Notes: generated by a model from the sequence alone, not told the origin. A DNA stretch of 64,000 bases from Microbacterium imperiale (GCF_017876655.1 NZ_JAGIOK010000001.1:1240001-1304000); one strand, 5' to 3'. Shown: positions 10,621 to 19,648, numbered from the stretch's first letter. Made by a program: numbers and translations.

Positions 10621-10657
10621 TGACACCGGGTGTCATATCGGGTGATACTGGATGTCA
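10621..10657. promoter_or_regulatory. Two operator-like palindromes before the acyl-CoA dehydrogenase gene
   Basis: TGACACCGGGTGTCA (10621-10635) is a perfect 15-bp palindrome. TGATACTGGATGTCA (10643-10657) matches it at 12 of 15 positions. Their centres are 22 bp apart, about two helical turns, and the second ends on the A of the ATG start codon. The pattern fits cooperative binding by TetR dimers; the adjacent TetR gene is the natural candidate. Confidence 0.65.
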
Positions 10658-11901
10658 TGAGCACTGATGCCCACCGCGATGATCTCCTGCCCGGCGAGAG
10701 CGTGACGTCCTATGACGTCACCGGCCGTCGCGACACCGACTACTACGGCATCTTCGCCGACATCCCCGCCGCCGATCGCGCCGCGTGGGATCGTGCCCGC
10801 GCGTTCGTCGACGAGGTCGGCACCCGGATGCAGCACGCCTGGGACACCGCGACCTACCCGGTCGATCTGGTGCGACGAATGGGCGAGCTCGACCTCTACG
10901 TCGACGGCGTCGAGCACGCTGCACTGACGCGCATCTCACCGCTCGGCGCGGGACTGGTGAACATGGAGATCTCGCGCGGCGACGGTTCGCTCGGCACGAT
11001 CCTCGCGGTGCAGGGCGGCCTCTCGGTGCGCACGCTCGCGCTGTACGGCTCACCGGCGCAGCAGGAGCGCTGGCTGCGGCCCCTCGCGACCGGCGAGGTG
11101 CTCGGCAGCTTCGCCCTCACCGAGCCCGACCACGGATCCGACTCGGTCTCGCTCGAGACCGTCGCCCGGCGCGAGGGCGACGAGTGGGTACTGCGCGGCA
11201 CCAAGAAGTGGATCGGCAACGGCGCCTCGGGCGGCATCGCGTTCGTGTGGGCGCGCGTCGACGACGAGGGCGACGAACTGCACGGCGCCGTGCGCTGCTT
11301 CCTCGTCGAGCAGGACCGACCGGGGTACACCGGCACCGTGATCACGGGCAAGGCGTCGCTGCGCGGCATCCATCAGGCCCACATCGCCCTGCGGGATGTC
11401 CGCCTGCCGCTCGACGCCGTGCTCGAGGGCACCCGGTCGTTCCGCGACGCCTCGACCGTTCTCTACGCCACGCGATCCGGAGTGGCGTGGTCGGCGCTCG
11501 GTCACGCCACCGCCTGCTACGAGGCTGCGCTGCAGTACGCGATGCAGCGGGTGCAGTTCGGCCGCCCGCTGGCACGCTCGCAGATGGTGCAGGAGCGGCT
11601 GGCCCAGATGCTCGACGAGCTCACCGCGATGCAGCTGTACTGCCGCCGCCTCGCCGAGCTCGAGACCTCCGGCGGCCTGCGCCCGACGCAGGCCTCGCTC
11701 GCGAAGTACCACAACACCCGGGCTGCGCGCCGGATCGCGCAGACCGCGCGCGACCTGCTCGGCGGCAACGGCATCCTGCTCGAGAACGGGGTCATGCAGC
11801 ACATGGCCGATATCGAGGCGATCCACACCTACGAGGGCACCGAGAGCGTGCAGGCGCTGCTGCTCGGCCGCGACATCACCGGCGTCGGCGCCTTCACCTG
11901 A
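10657..11901 (+). CDS. Acyl-CoA dehydrogenase, glutaryl-CoA dehydrogenase-like
   Basis: A 414-aa flavoprotein of the acyl-CoA dehydrogenase superfamily, which oxidises a CoA thioester to the enoyl-CoA. Visible motifs include FALTEPDHGSDSVSLET, KKWIGNGASGG and RDLLGGNGILLENGVMQHMAD. The C-terminus YEGTESVQALLLGRDITGVGAFT resembles that of glutaryl-CoA dehydrogenase, and E393 aligns by eye with its catalytic glutamate. Start ATG 10657 is preferred over GTG 10630, because the nine extra residues would lie across the putative operators. Dehydrogenase of glutaryl-CoA is plausible but substrate is an inference. Confidence 0.87.
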   Translation: MSTDAHRDDLLPGESVTSYDVTGRRDTDYYGIFADIPAADRAAWDRARAFVDEVGTRMQHAWDTATYPVDLVRRMGELDLYVDGVEHAALTRISPLGAGLVNMEISRGDGSLGTILAVQGGLSVRTLALYGSPAQQERWLRPLATGEVLGSFALTEPDHGSDSVSLETVARREGDEWVLRGTKKWIGNGASGGIAFVWARVDDEGDELHGAVRCFLVEQDRPGYTGTVITGKASLRGIHQAHIALRDVRLPLDAVLEGTRSFRDASTVLYATRSGVAWSALGHATACYEAALQYAMQRVQFGRPLARSQMVQERLAQMLDELTAMQLYCRRLAELETSGGLRPTQASLAKYHNTRAARRIAQTARDLLGGNGILLENGVMQHMADIEAIHTYEGTESVQALLLGRDITGVGAFT

Positions 11902-11908
11902 GCCGCTG

Positions 11909-11930
11909 GGGGCGTCGGGCCGTTCGCCCC
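11909..11930. terminator. Weak hairpin between convergent genes
   Basis: GGGGCG (11909-11914) pairs with CGCCCC (11925-11930) around a 10-nt loop. It lies in the 38-bp gap between the convergent acyl-CoA dehydrogenase and DUF916-like genes and could end either transcript. No T-tract is present. Confidence 0.35.
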
Positions 11931-11939
11931 GCCCGCGCG

Positions 11940-13007
11940 TCAGCGAGTGGCGCGGTCGGCGGCGATGGCCGCGTCGATGCGACGCTGCGTGCGCCCGCGG
12001 CCGCGCACGACGAGCATCGCGACGAGCGCGATGAGTCCCGCACCGAGCACCACGACGGCGACCGACGACCACGGCACGGCCGGAGTCGAGAACCCCGCGG
12101 ATGCCGCCTCGGGCAGCGGCACCCGGTCGTCGCCGAGTGACACCGGGGTGACGGTGACCTCGCCGGCGGCGAAGAACAGCGGAGCGAGCGGCACCTCGAT
12201 GCGCTGCGTCGCGGTGCCGCCGGGCAGCAGCTCGAACGCCTCGCCGCGGCCTTCGGCGGGGAGCAGCCCGAGCGGACCCGATGCGTCGGCGGCCGCGCTC
12301 GCACCGAAGCGCACGTTTCCGGTGTTGGTGACGCGGTATTCGACCGTCAGGGTGCCCGCGGCGAACGGGACCCAGGAGGGCGTGAAGCTCGCGGTCGCGG
12401 CGTCGACCCGCAGCGCGGGGGTGATCTCGCCCGACACCTGCAGGTGCACGCGCACTCCCACGCGGTGCGTCAGGGTCACCCCGGCCTCCTCGGTCGAGAG
12501 TCCGACGACGATTCCGGCGGGATGATCGCCCGGCGTCGCATCGGCGGGCACGGCGATGGTCACCGGCAGCACCCGGGTCTCCCCCGCCGCAAGCGGCAGC
12601 GCACCGCCGTCGAGGCCGTCGACGCGCACCCAGGCGCCACCCGCGGCGGGGTCGTCGGTACGGACGTCGAAGGCGCCGTCCGCACCCACGACGCCGTCAC
12701 CGGTGGCGACGGCGAAGACGGCGCTCTCGGCGGAGTGGTTCGTGACCGCGATGGCGTCGCTGACGGTTGCACCGGGGTCGACGACATGGCGGAGCGACAC
12801 CCGACCGTCGGGTCCGGCGTCGTCGGCCGGGACGACACCCCACTCGACGGCGGGCGGCTCGGCCGCCTCGGTGAGCACAGCCGTTGATGCCGGTGGCGTG
12901 ACGGCCGCAGCGGGAAGCAGGGTCGCCTCGCCGACGGCGAGCGCGACCAGGACGGCGACAGCGCCGGCTGCAGGCAGCGCGGCGCGACGGGAACGAGAGC
13001 GGAACAT
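11940..13007 (-). CDS. DUF916-like (WxL-interacting-type) membrane-anchored surface protein
   Basis: A 355-aa secreted protein with an N-terminal signal peptide (residues about 1-35, RRAALPAAGAVAVLVALAVG) and a C-terminal transmembrane helix near 310-330 followed by a basic tail (RGRGRTQRR). The ectodomain consists of Ig-like beta-sandwich repeats with phrases typical of DUF916/COG1470 proteins: RVSLRHVVDPGATVSDAIAVTNHS, VPADATPGDHPAGIVVGLS and YRVTNTGNVRFG. DUF916 is the peptidoglycan-binding part of WxL-interacting proteins in Firmicutes. The gene immediately follows an alkaline phosphatase that ends in a WxL-like domain, so the pair may be partners. Function is inferred from family and context only. 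Confidence 0.75.
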   Translation of the reverse strand: MFRSRSRRAALPAAGAVAVLVALAVGEATLLPAAAVTPPASTAVLTEAAEPPAVEWGVVPADDAGPDGRVSLRHVVDPGATVSDAIAVTNHSAESAVFAVATGDGVVGADGAFDVRTDDPAAGGAWVRVDGLDGGALPLAAGETRVLPVTIAVPADATPGDHPAGIVVGLSTEEAGVTLTHRVGVRVHLQVSGEITPALRVDAATASFTPSWVPFAAGTLTVEYRVTNTGNVRFGASAAADASGPLGLLPAEGRGEAFELLPGGTATQRIEVPLAPLFFAAGEVTVTPVSLGDDRVPLPEAASAGFSTPAVPWSSVAVVVLGAGLIALVAMLVVRGRGRTQRRIDAAIAADRATR

Positions 13008-13029
13008 GGGGGGATCTCCGTGTCGGGGT

Positions 13030-13061
13030 GGTGGGGGCGGCCCGCGCGGCCCGCCCCCACC
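13030..13061 (-). terminator. Intercistronic hairpin between phosphatase and DUF916-like gene
   Basis: GGTGGGGGCGG (13030-13040) and CCGCCCCCACC (13051-13061) form an 11-bp perfect stem. It folds 7 nt past the alkaline phosphatase stop codon and 22 nt before the downstream start. It could act as a partial terminator that lowers expression of the second gene, or as an mRNA-stabilising element. Confidence 0.5.
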
Positions 13062-13067
13062 GGTGCA

Positions 13068-14936
13068 TCAGTCCTGCGCGAACAGGGTGAGGGTGATCTC
13101 GCTGCCGTAGCGACCGCCGGCCGCCTCGGCCGGGATCGACAGGTCGAGGTCGGCCCCGACGACGGTCGAGCCCAGGCGCGAGGTCCGGTCGGCCGCGGCG
13201 AGCGTCGCGGGAGCCTCGAGCGTCGCCCGTCCGCCCGCGGCGGCGCCGGACTCCGAGCGCACGATGCGCGGCGTCCAGGCGAGGTTCTTCGCCTCGAGGG
13301 TGCGGTTTCCGGCGACGAACTCGCTCGCCGACCCGGCCAGCGTCCAGCCGCGACCCTGCGCGCGCACCTCGTTGCGGGTATCGGCGACCGTCACGAGCGG
13401 GAGCGTGGCGTCGAGGTCGGCGCCCGAGCCCGAGAAGGCCACGCGCTCACCGGAACCGGCGACGCTCAGGCTCAGCGCGCCGTCGGCCTGCTGACCGGCC
13501 ACCGTGGCCTCGAGCGCGACGGCATCCGCGGAGCTGCGCTCGCCGTGCCCGAGGAAGTCGAAGATCGTCTCGCCGATCGCGGTGTTGTCGAGGTAGGCAC
13601 CGCGCACGAGGTCCCGCTGGTCGGCGCGCGCGTCGAGGACCTCGGCTCCGGCACCCTTGGCGAACAGCGGCACGAGGGCGTTGGTGTGACCGCCCGAGTG
13701 CCACGTGAGGTCGGGCAGCTGGCCCGCGGCGCCCGTCATGGGCGTCCAGCCGGCCTCGGGACCCGCACCGGCACCGGCGAGGTAGCCGGTCTCGTGGTCG
13801 GCGGTGACGATGACGAGCGTCTCGTCCCAGCTGCTGTTCTTCTCGACCCAGGCCGTGACGGCCTCGACCGAGTCGTTGAAGGCCATCTGCTCCTCGATCA
13901 CCCGCGTGGTCTGGTTGGCGTGACCGGCCCAGTCGACGGCGCCGCCCTCGACCATCAGGAAGAAGCCCTCGTCGCCCTTGTCGAGCACGTTCAACGCGCC
14001 GAGCGCGAGCGTGTCGAGGTCGGCGACGTCGTTGGCGGGATCGGTGTGGGGCAGCACCTCGTCGTTGGCGAGCCCGGGGCGGTTGTACTGCAGCGTCTCG
14101 GCGACCTGCGCGAGCCCGAACACCTTGTCGGGCACGGCCGTGCCGGCGGCGAGCGCCTCGAACTCGGCCTTGTCGTCGACGAAGCTGTACGGCGTCGCGC
14201 CGGTCGAGACCCGCTCGTAATCGTTCTGCGAGATCCAGGTCCAGTTGGCCTCGCGGGGCTGGTGCGCGTCGGTGTACAGGGGGTGGCCGCCGCCCATGAG
14301 GACGTCCACGCCGCTGTCGATCATCTCGGTCGCGAGACCCTGGTAGTCGTTGCGGTCGGCGTTGTGGGCGATGAAGCCGGCGGGGGTGGCGTGGTTGAAC
14401 GGCACCGACGTGACCAGGCCGACCTTCTTGCCGACGGCCTGCGCCTGCTGCCCGACAGTGAGCAGCTCGTCGCCGCCCGGGGTGATGCCGAGCATTCCGT
14501 TGTTCGTCTTCACGCCCGTGCCGAGCGCGGTGCCGGCCGCGGCCGAATCGGTGGCCCCGGAGGCGACCCAGCCGAAGTCGCCCCAGGCCTTCTCGGTGAC
14601 GTACTCGGCGCGACCCGAGGCCGAGTAGTGCGACTGGGCGACCTGCACGGGCCAGGTCTCGTACACCTGCCCGGGCGTCGCCGGCGCGTGGGCGATCGCG
14701 CCGGTGGCGGGATCGACGCTCACCTGGTGCGCGCTCGTGCCGCTCTCGTACAGGCTGGCGGCGTCGAACTGGTTGTAGCCGGCGCCGTCCGAGATCAGCA
14801 TGATGATGTTCTTCGGGGTGGCCGGGGCGGCGTCATCGGCGGTGGCCGCGACGGCGGGAACCGCGGCGACGACCAGTCCGGCGACGACGCTCGTGGCGGT
14901 CAGTGCGCAGGCGCGCGTGTGCGCTCTCCGAGGCAT
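13068..14936 (-). CDS. Secreted alkaline phosphatase with C-terminal WxL-like domain
   Basis: A 622-aa exported metal-dependent phosphomonoesterase. A signal peptide covers about residues 1-31 (VVAGLVVAAVPAVAATA). The PhoA-type core has metal ligand D50 in NIIMLISDGAG, nucleophile S131 in GATDSAAAGTA, VEGGAVDWAGHAN, and TADHETGY. After the core, about residues 505-622 form an extra beta-rich domain with two tryptophan motifs, W531-T-L (GRGWTLAGSASEF) and W554-T-P (LAWTPRIV), ending LTLTLFAQD, as in WxL cell-wall-binding domains. The ATG at 14936 gives the signal peptide; the frame is open upstream but reads through intergenic DNA and the AI-2E gene antisense. It is followed by a DUF916-like gene. 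Confidence 0.9.
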   Translation of the reverse strand: MPRRAHTRACALTATSVVAGLVVAAVPAVAATADDAAPATPKNIIMLISDGAGYNQFDAASLYESGTSAHQVSVDPATGAIAHAPATPGQVYETWPVQVAQSHYSASGRAEYVTEKAWGDFGWVASGATDSAAAGTALGTGVKTNNGMLGITPGGDELLTVGQQAQAVGKKVGLVTSVPFNHATPAGFIAHNADRNDYQGLATEMIDSGVDVLMGGGHPLYTDAHQPREANWTWISQNDYERVSTGATPYSFVDDKAEFEALAAGTAVPDKVFGLAQVAETLQYNRPGLANDEVLPHTDPANDVADLDTLALGALNVLDKGDEGFFLMVEGGAVDWAGHANQTTRVIEEQMAFNDSVEAVTAWVEKNSSWDETLVIVTADHETGYLAGAGAGPEAGWTPMTGAAGQLPDLTWHSGGHTNALVPLFAKGAGAEVLDARADQRDLVRGAYLDNTAIGETIFDFLGHGERSSADAVALEATVAGQQADGALSLSVAGSGERVAFSGSGADLDATLPLVTVADTRNEVRAQGRGWTLAGSASEFVAGNRTLEAKNLAWTPRIVRSESGAAAGGRATLEAPATLAAADRTSRLGSTVVGADLDLSIPAEAAGGRYGSEITLTLFAQD

Positions 14937-15158
14937 GGAGAATCCTCTTTCGTATCGGGGGGGATCGATCGGATGCCGCTGAGCCAGCGGCCCTTTCACG
15001 GTCGCCGCCTCCGATGACGACGGCGCGACCGGCAGGCAACGAGTCGGTGAACGGCGGCGACCGCACCGGTGACGCACGCCCGCGCGCCAGGACGTTGCCG
15101 CCCGAGCGCGCGAGCGCAACCCCCGTCCGGAAAGGAGCACGTCCGCTACCGTCGGAGC

Positions 15159-16334
15159 ATGAGCCTGTTCCGACGCCGCCCCGCGCCCGAGACCGTCCTG
15201 GCCGCAGCCGTCGAGCGCAACGCCGAGCGCCCGCCGACGAATCTGTGGGCCGATGGCTTCGGTCGCCTCGCGATCCGGTCGGTGCAGATCATCATCCTGG
15301 TGATCGTCGCCATCGGGGTCGTGTACGTCCTGCGCCAGGTGTCGGTCGTGGCGATCCCGCTGATCCTCGCGCTCATCTTCGCGTGCGCCTTCGCACCCGC
15401 GATGAACGCGATGCGGCGACGCGGGGTTCCCTCGGTGCTGGCGACGATCATCACCCTCCTGACGATCGTCGTGCTCCTGAGCGGGCTGTCGTGGCTCATC
15501 GTCTGGGCGGTCCGCGACCAGTGGGACGAGCTGTACTCGCAGGCCCAGGAGGGCTTCCAGCAGCTGCTCGCGTGGGCGCAGACGCTGCCGTTCGCGATCG
15601 ATCAGGCTCAGATCGACGAATGGCTCGCGGCCCTCGGCGACTTCGTCACCAGCGCCCAGTTCGGCTCCGGCGCCCTCGCCGGCGTGAGCGCCGTCGCGAC
15701 CTTCATCACCGGCGCCGTGCTGATGGTCGTCATCCTGTTCTTCTTCCTCAAGGACGGCCCGCGCATGTGGGAGTTCCTCATGCGCCCCTTCCGCGGCGAG
15801 GAGGAGCGGCGCGCGCGCCGCATCGGCGACAAGACCGTGGTCGTGCTCGGCTCGTACATCCGCGGCACGGCGACCGTCGCAGCGGTGGACGCGATCGGCA
15901 TCTACATCTTCCTCGTGATCCTTCAGGTGCCCCTCGCCATCCCGCTCGCGGTCCTGGTGTTCCTGCTGGCGTTCATCCCGATCGTGGGTGCGACGCTGGC
16001 CGGTATCCTCGCCGCCCTCGTCGCGCTGGTCGCGAACGGCCCCGTCAACGCCCTCTTCGTCGTCGGCGCGGTGGTGCTGGTCAACCAGCTCGAGGGAAAC
16101 TTCCTGCAGCCGGTGCTGATGGGCCGCACGATGAAGCTGCACTCGTTCGTCGTGCTGGTCGCCCTCGCCGCCGGTACCGCGATCGGCGGCATCCTGGGCA
16201 CCCTGCTCGCCGTCCCGATCACGGCCGTCGCCTGGGGCATCGTGCAGGTCTGGGACGGACCGAACCTGCCGGCGCGCTGGGCGCGGCCCCGCGTGAGCGT
16301 CGTTCAGCCGGACGACCGCATGCCGGGCGCCTGA
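15159..16334 (+). CDS. AI-2E (PerM/YdiK) family transporter
   Basis: A 391-aa membrane protein with about seven to eight hydrophobic segments. The N-terminal helices are IIILVIVAIGVVYVLRQV and IPLILALIFACAFAP; the family-typical periplasmic-type stretch follows, then FFFLKDGPRMWEFL and FIPIVGATLAGILAALVAL plus NQLEGNFLQPVLMGR. The last segment is the hallmark of the family. Some members export autoinducer-2 or act as Na+/H+ antiporters, so the substrate here is open. ATG 15159 is used because an in-frame start at 15069 adds a basic, non-membrane extension. It lies 10 bp before ligC. Confidence 0.87.
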   Translation: MSLFRRRPAPETVLAAAVERNAERPPTNLWADGFGRLAIRSVQIIILVIVAIGVVYVLRQVSVVAIPLILALIFACAFAPAMNAMRRRGVPSVLATIITLLTIVVLLSGLSWLIVWAVRDQWDELYSQAQEGFQQLLAWAQTLPFAIDQAQIDEWLAALGDFVTSAQFGSGALAGVSAVATFITGAVLMVVILFFFLKDGPRMWEFLMRPFRGEEERRARRIGDKTVVVLGSYIRGTATVAAVDAIGIYIFLVILQVPLAIPLAVLVFLLAFIPIVGATLAGILAALVALVANGPVNALFVVGAVVLVNQLEGNFLQPVLMGRTMKLHSFVVLVALAAGTAIGGILGTLLAVPITAVAWGIVQVWDGPNLPARWARPRVSVVQPDDRMPGA

Positions 16335-16344
16335 GCGGACCGCC

Positions 16345-17388
16345 ATGCCGTACGACATCCCCGCCCCGATGCTCGCGAAGTCGGTGCTCGCGGTGCCCGA
16401 TCCGGCCCGCACCCCGGGCGGGTTGTCGTTCGAGCCCAAGTGGGACGGGTTCCGCGCGCTCGTGTCGTGGGACGGCACGGATGTCGAGATCGGCAGCCGC
16501 GGTTCCAAGCCGTTGACCCGGTACTTCCCCGAGCTGGTCGACGCGTTCTCGCGTCTGCTCCCCGAGCCGTGCCTGATCGACGGCGAGATCGTCGTGGCCA
16601 CCGACGCGGGCGACGGTCAGCGACTGCAGTGGGAGGCCCTGTCGCAGCGCATCCACCCCGCCGCCTCGCGAGTCGCGCTGCTCAGCGAGCAGACGCCGGC
16701 GATGTTCATCGCGTTCGATCTGCTGGCGCGCGGTGACCGGGATCTGCGCGACGAGCCCTTCGCGGTGCGTCGCGCGGAGCTGGTCGACCTGTTGCAGGCG
16801 GTGCCCGACCCGCTGCACGTCACGCGGGCGACCGACGACGTCGAGACCGCCCGGCGCTGGCTCGCCGAGTTCGAGGGCGCGGGCCTCGACGGCGTCGTCG
16901 CCAAGCCCCTCGCGCAGCCGTATGCGCCGGGCAAGCGCACGATGTTCAAGATCAAGCACGCCCGCACGGCCGACGTCGTCGCACTCGGATACCGCATCCA
17001 CAAGTCCGGCTCGGGCGTCGGGTCGCTGCTGGTCGGCCTCTATGACGACGACGGCGAGCTGCACGGCGTCGGCGGCGTCGCGGCGTGGAGCGACAAGCGT
17101 CGCCAGGAGCTCGTCGCCGAGCTGGAACCGCTCGTCGAGCGCGACGCCGCCGGTGCCGCCGTCACCGGCGAGTCCGACCGGTCGCGCTTCGCCGCCTCGA
17201 AGGACGTCTCGTTCGTGAAGCTCCGCCCCGAGCTCGTGCTCGAGGTGCGCTACGACCAGCTCGAGGGTCGACGATTCCGGCACACCGTGCAGTTCGAGCG
17301 GTGGCGGCCCGACCGCGAGGCTCGCTCGTGCACGTTCGGGCAGCTCGAGACGGTCGCCGCGTACGACCTCGCCGACGTCCTCGACTGA
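16345..17388 (+). CDS. ligC: ATP-dependent DNA ligase (LigC type)
   Basis: A 347-aa ATP-dependent DNA ligase. The adenylated lysine is K32 in the motif I sequence EPKWDGFRAL; ICLIDGEIV-like motif III appears as CLIDGEIVV, motif IV as GLDGVVAK and motif V as KIKHARTADVV. An OB-fold domain follows. Length fits actinobacterial LigC enzymes, which serve in DNA end joining or repair alongside a separate LigD-type polymerase. Such a polymerase is encoded at 20998-22026, on the other strand, split from ligC by two unrelated genes. No ku gene is in the window. Confidence 0.88.
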   Translation: MPYDIPAPMLAKSVLAVPDPARTPGGLSFEPKWDGFRALVSWDGTDVEIGSRGSKPLTRYFPELVDAFSRLLPEPCLIDGEIVVATDAGDGQRLQWEALSQRIHPAASRVALLSEQTPAMFIAFDLLARGDRDLRDEPFAVRRAELVDLLQAVPDPLHVTRATDDVETARRWLAEFEGAGLDGVVAKPLAQPYAPGKRTMFKIKHARTADVVALGYRIHKSGSGVGSLLVGLYDDDGELHGVGGVAAWSDKRRQELVAELEPLVERDAAGAAVTGESDRSRFAASKDVSFVKLRPELVLEVRYDQLEGRRFRHTVQFERWRPDREARSCTFGQLETVAAYDLADVLD

Positions 17389-17524
17389 CCCGACCGGCGA
17401 CACCTCGCGTTCACGTCGCCGACACGAGCCGTTGCTCGCGCCTTCGTAGCGTTCGGGTGTCGCACCGCGGAGCGGACGCTGCCCGCCGGTGCGCGACATC
17501 CCTCCCCGCATCCGAAGGACGCGC

Positions 17525-19615
17525 ATGCCCGCCGCTGCCCCCTGCTCCCGCCCACTTCGACGACGTCCGGTCGTCCCCACCGCCGCGCTGGCCGCCCTGA
17601 CGGCCGCCTCGGTCGCCCTCGGTGTCGCTTCCCCCGCCGCCGCCGCGCCCGGTGACGCGCTGCTCGACGACTCCGCGATCGCCCCGACCACGGCCGCTTA
17701 CGGCACGTTCGTCGACACGTACAAGGCGAACTCCTCGTCGAACACGTCGCCCACGACGAACCCGGGCATCGGCGTGCTGTCGGGGATGCTCGATCTGTGG
17801 CAGCCCGGCGCGACGTGGGACTCGGGTCAGGCGACGGACGAAGGGGCCGCCGTGCTCGACGCCAACATCGCTCACAACGTGCGCGTCGCCGAGACCCGCA
17901 CGGAGGCCGACGAGACCGCCGCATGGATCTTCGACCGCCGTCACCAGAGCTACAGCGCGATCGACGGCCTCGGCGTGGCGGCGCCCGCCTTCCGCGAGGC
18001 GATGGGAGCCGGCACGACGATTCCCGACGTCGTTCCCGCCGACGCGACGACCGTGAAGTACGACGACGGCGGCAACGCGGCGGGGCGCTGGGCCGACGCC
18101 GGCTCACCGCTCGGCGCGGTCGTCGGGCTCGTCGACGCGGTGCGCGGGCCTGCGGCATCCTCGAACCCGTCCAAGAACTTCTACGCCTATAAGCGTCCGT
18201 TCCGCTGGGTCGACGACTCGATCATCGTGCCGTCGCTGCTGCCGGTGCGTAAGCCCGATGCCGAGGCCGCGAGCGACGGCGGGTTCCCCAGCGGCCACAC
18301 CAACGCGGCGTTCCTCGCGTCGCTCGCCCTCGCCGACGCCGCGCCGCAGTACCAGGCGCAGCTCATCGCCCACGCCGCGGAGATCGGCGACAGCCGCATC
18401 GTCGCCGGCATGCACTCGCCGCTCGACGTCATCGGCGGCCGCGTGCTCGCCACGGCTCTCGCCGCCGCGGCGCTGAACGACCCCGCCAACGCTGCCCTGC
18501 GCGAGGACGCGTTCGCGCAGGCCCAGGGCCTGCTCGCCATGCTGCCCGCCCCGGCCGAGCAGGACTACGACACGCTCGCCGCGCAGTACCTCGAGCGCCT
18601 GACCTACGGCCTGCCCGCGACGGGCGACGCCACGCTGCCGGCGCGCGTGCCCGCCGGCGCGGAGGTGCTGCTCGAGCACCGGCTTCCCTACCTGGACGCC
18701 CAGCAGCGGCGCTGGGTGCTGCACTCGACGGCGATCGCCTCGGGTCACGCGGTGCTCGACGACGCCGAAGGCTGGGGCCGGCTCAACCTGTTCGAGGCCT
18801 CGAACGGCTACGGCGCCTTCGACACCGACGTCGTCGTGACGATGGATGCCGCCGCGGGCGGCGCCTCGGCGGCGGACGCCTGGCGCAACGACATCGAAGG
18901 CGCGGGCTCGCTGACGAAGGCCGGATCGGGCTCGCTCACCCTCGCCGGCGACAACGACTACACCGGCGGCACCGTCGTCGACGGCGGCGTCCTCGTCGCG
19001 GCGACCCCGAGCGCCCTCGGGACGGGCGATGTCACCCTGGCGGCCGGCGAGCTCGTCGAGACGACCGACGGACTGGTCGTCGGCGGCGACTTCGCGCAGG
19101 CCGCGGAGGCGACGCTCGAGCTGTCGGTCGACGGCGACGCGCCAGCGCTCACGGTTGCGGGGTCGGCGACCCTCGGCGGCACCCTTCGTGTCGACCTGGG
19201 CGGCGCCGCACCCGACGCTCCGCAGCGCCTCATCGCGTTCGCCAGGGCCGAGGCGGGATCGACCTTCTCGGCTGTCGAGATCGTCGGCGCCGCCGGGTTC
19301 GCCGGCGCACTGGAGTATCGCGCCGACGGCGTGTACCTCGTCCCCGCCGCCGCACCCGTCGAGCCTCCGGTCGGCGCCGAGCCGGCCGTGCCCGGCGGCC
19401 CCGGCACGGTTCCCGGCGCCTCGCCGGGGGCGGTCCCCCCGGCACCGGCCGGCTCCCCCGCGGGTGCGGCATCCGGCTCGGAGGCGACGGCGCAGCGCCT
19501 CGCTCGCACGGGCGGCGAGGGGACACCCACCGGCCTGCTGATCGGCGGCATCCTGCTCGCCGCGGGCGGCGGCACCGTGCTCCTCTCGCGCCGGCCCCGT
19601 CCCGCGCGGCGCTGA
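17525..19615 (+). CDS. Secreted PAP2 phosphatase with beta-strand repeat and LAxTG-type anchor
   Basis: A 696-aa exported protein with a signal peptide (about residues 1-41, ending ASPAAAAPG). The PAP2 catalytic set is complete: K217..R224-P225 (KNFYAYKRP), P255-S-G-H258, and S290-R-x5-H297-x3-D301. After the enzyme, about residues 460-500 hold one autotransporter-associated beta-strand repeat (KAGSGSLTLAGDNDYTGGT, VVDGGVLVAAT), unusual in a monoderm. The C-terminus has a proline/glycine-rich stretch, LARTG (659-663), a hydrophobic helix and RRPRPARR, matching the LAxTG signal of class E sortases. ATG 17525 has GAAGGA 5 nt upstream. It probably releases phosphate from extracellular substrates. 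Confidence 0.88.
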   Translation: MPAAAPCSRPLRRRPVVPTAALAALTAASVALGVASPAAAAPGDALLDDSAIAPTTAAYGTFVDTYKANSSSNTSPTTNPGIGVLSGMLDLWQPGATWDSGQATDEGAAVLDANIAHNVRVAETRTEADETAAWIFDRRHQSYSAIDGLGVAAPAFREAMGAGTTIPDVVPADATTVKYDDGGNAAGRWADAGSPLGAVVGLVDAVRGPAASSNPSKNFYAYKRPFRWVDDSIIVPSLLPVRKPDAEAASDGGFPSGHTNAAFLASLALADAAPQYQAQLIAHAAEIGDSRIVAGMHSPLDVIGGRVLATALAAAALNDPANAALREDAFAQAQGLLAMLPAPAEQDYDTLAAQYLERLTYGLPATGDATLPARVPAGAEVLLEHRLPYLDAQQRRWVLHSTAIASGHAVLDDAEGWGRLNLFEASNGYGAFDTDVVVTMDAAAGGASAADAWRNDIEGAGSLTKAGSGSLTLAGDNDYTGGTVVDGGVLVAATPSALGTGDVTLAAGELVETTDGLVVGGDFAQAAEATLELSVDGDAPALTVAGSATLGGTLRVDLGGAAPDAPQRLIAFARAEAGSTFSAVEIVGAAGFAGALEYRADGVYLVPAAAPVEPPVGAEPAVPGGPGTVPGASPGAVPPAPAGSPAGAASGSEATAQRLARTGGEGTPTGLLIGGILLAAGGGTVLLSRRPRPARR

Positions 19616-19648
19616 CCCCTCGCCGCGTCGACGATTCGTCCGGCGCGA

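Noticed and set aside
14937..16601. N-terminal extension of the alkaline phosphatase to 1177 aa
   Set aside because: The extension reads antisense through the AI-2E transporter and would abolish the signal peptide.
17389..17524. PHO box (GTTCAC-type repeat) before the PAP2 gene
   Set aside because: One GTTCACGT-like half is present, but no second direct repeat at the required 11-bp spacing.
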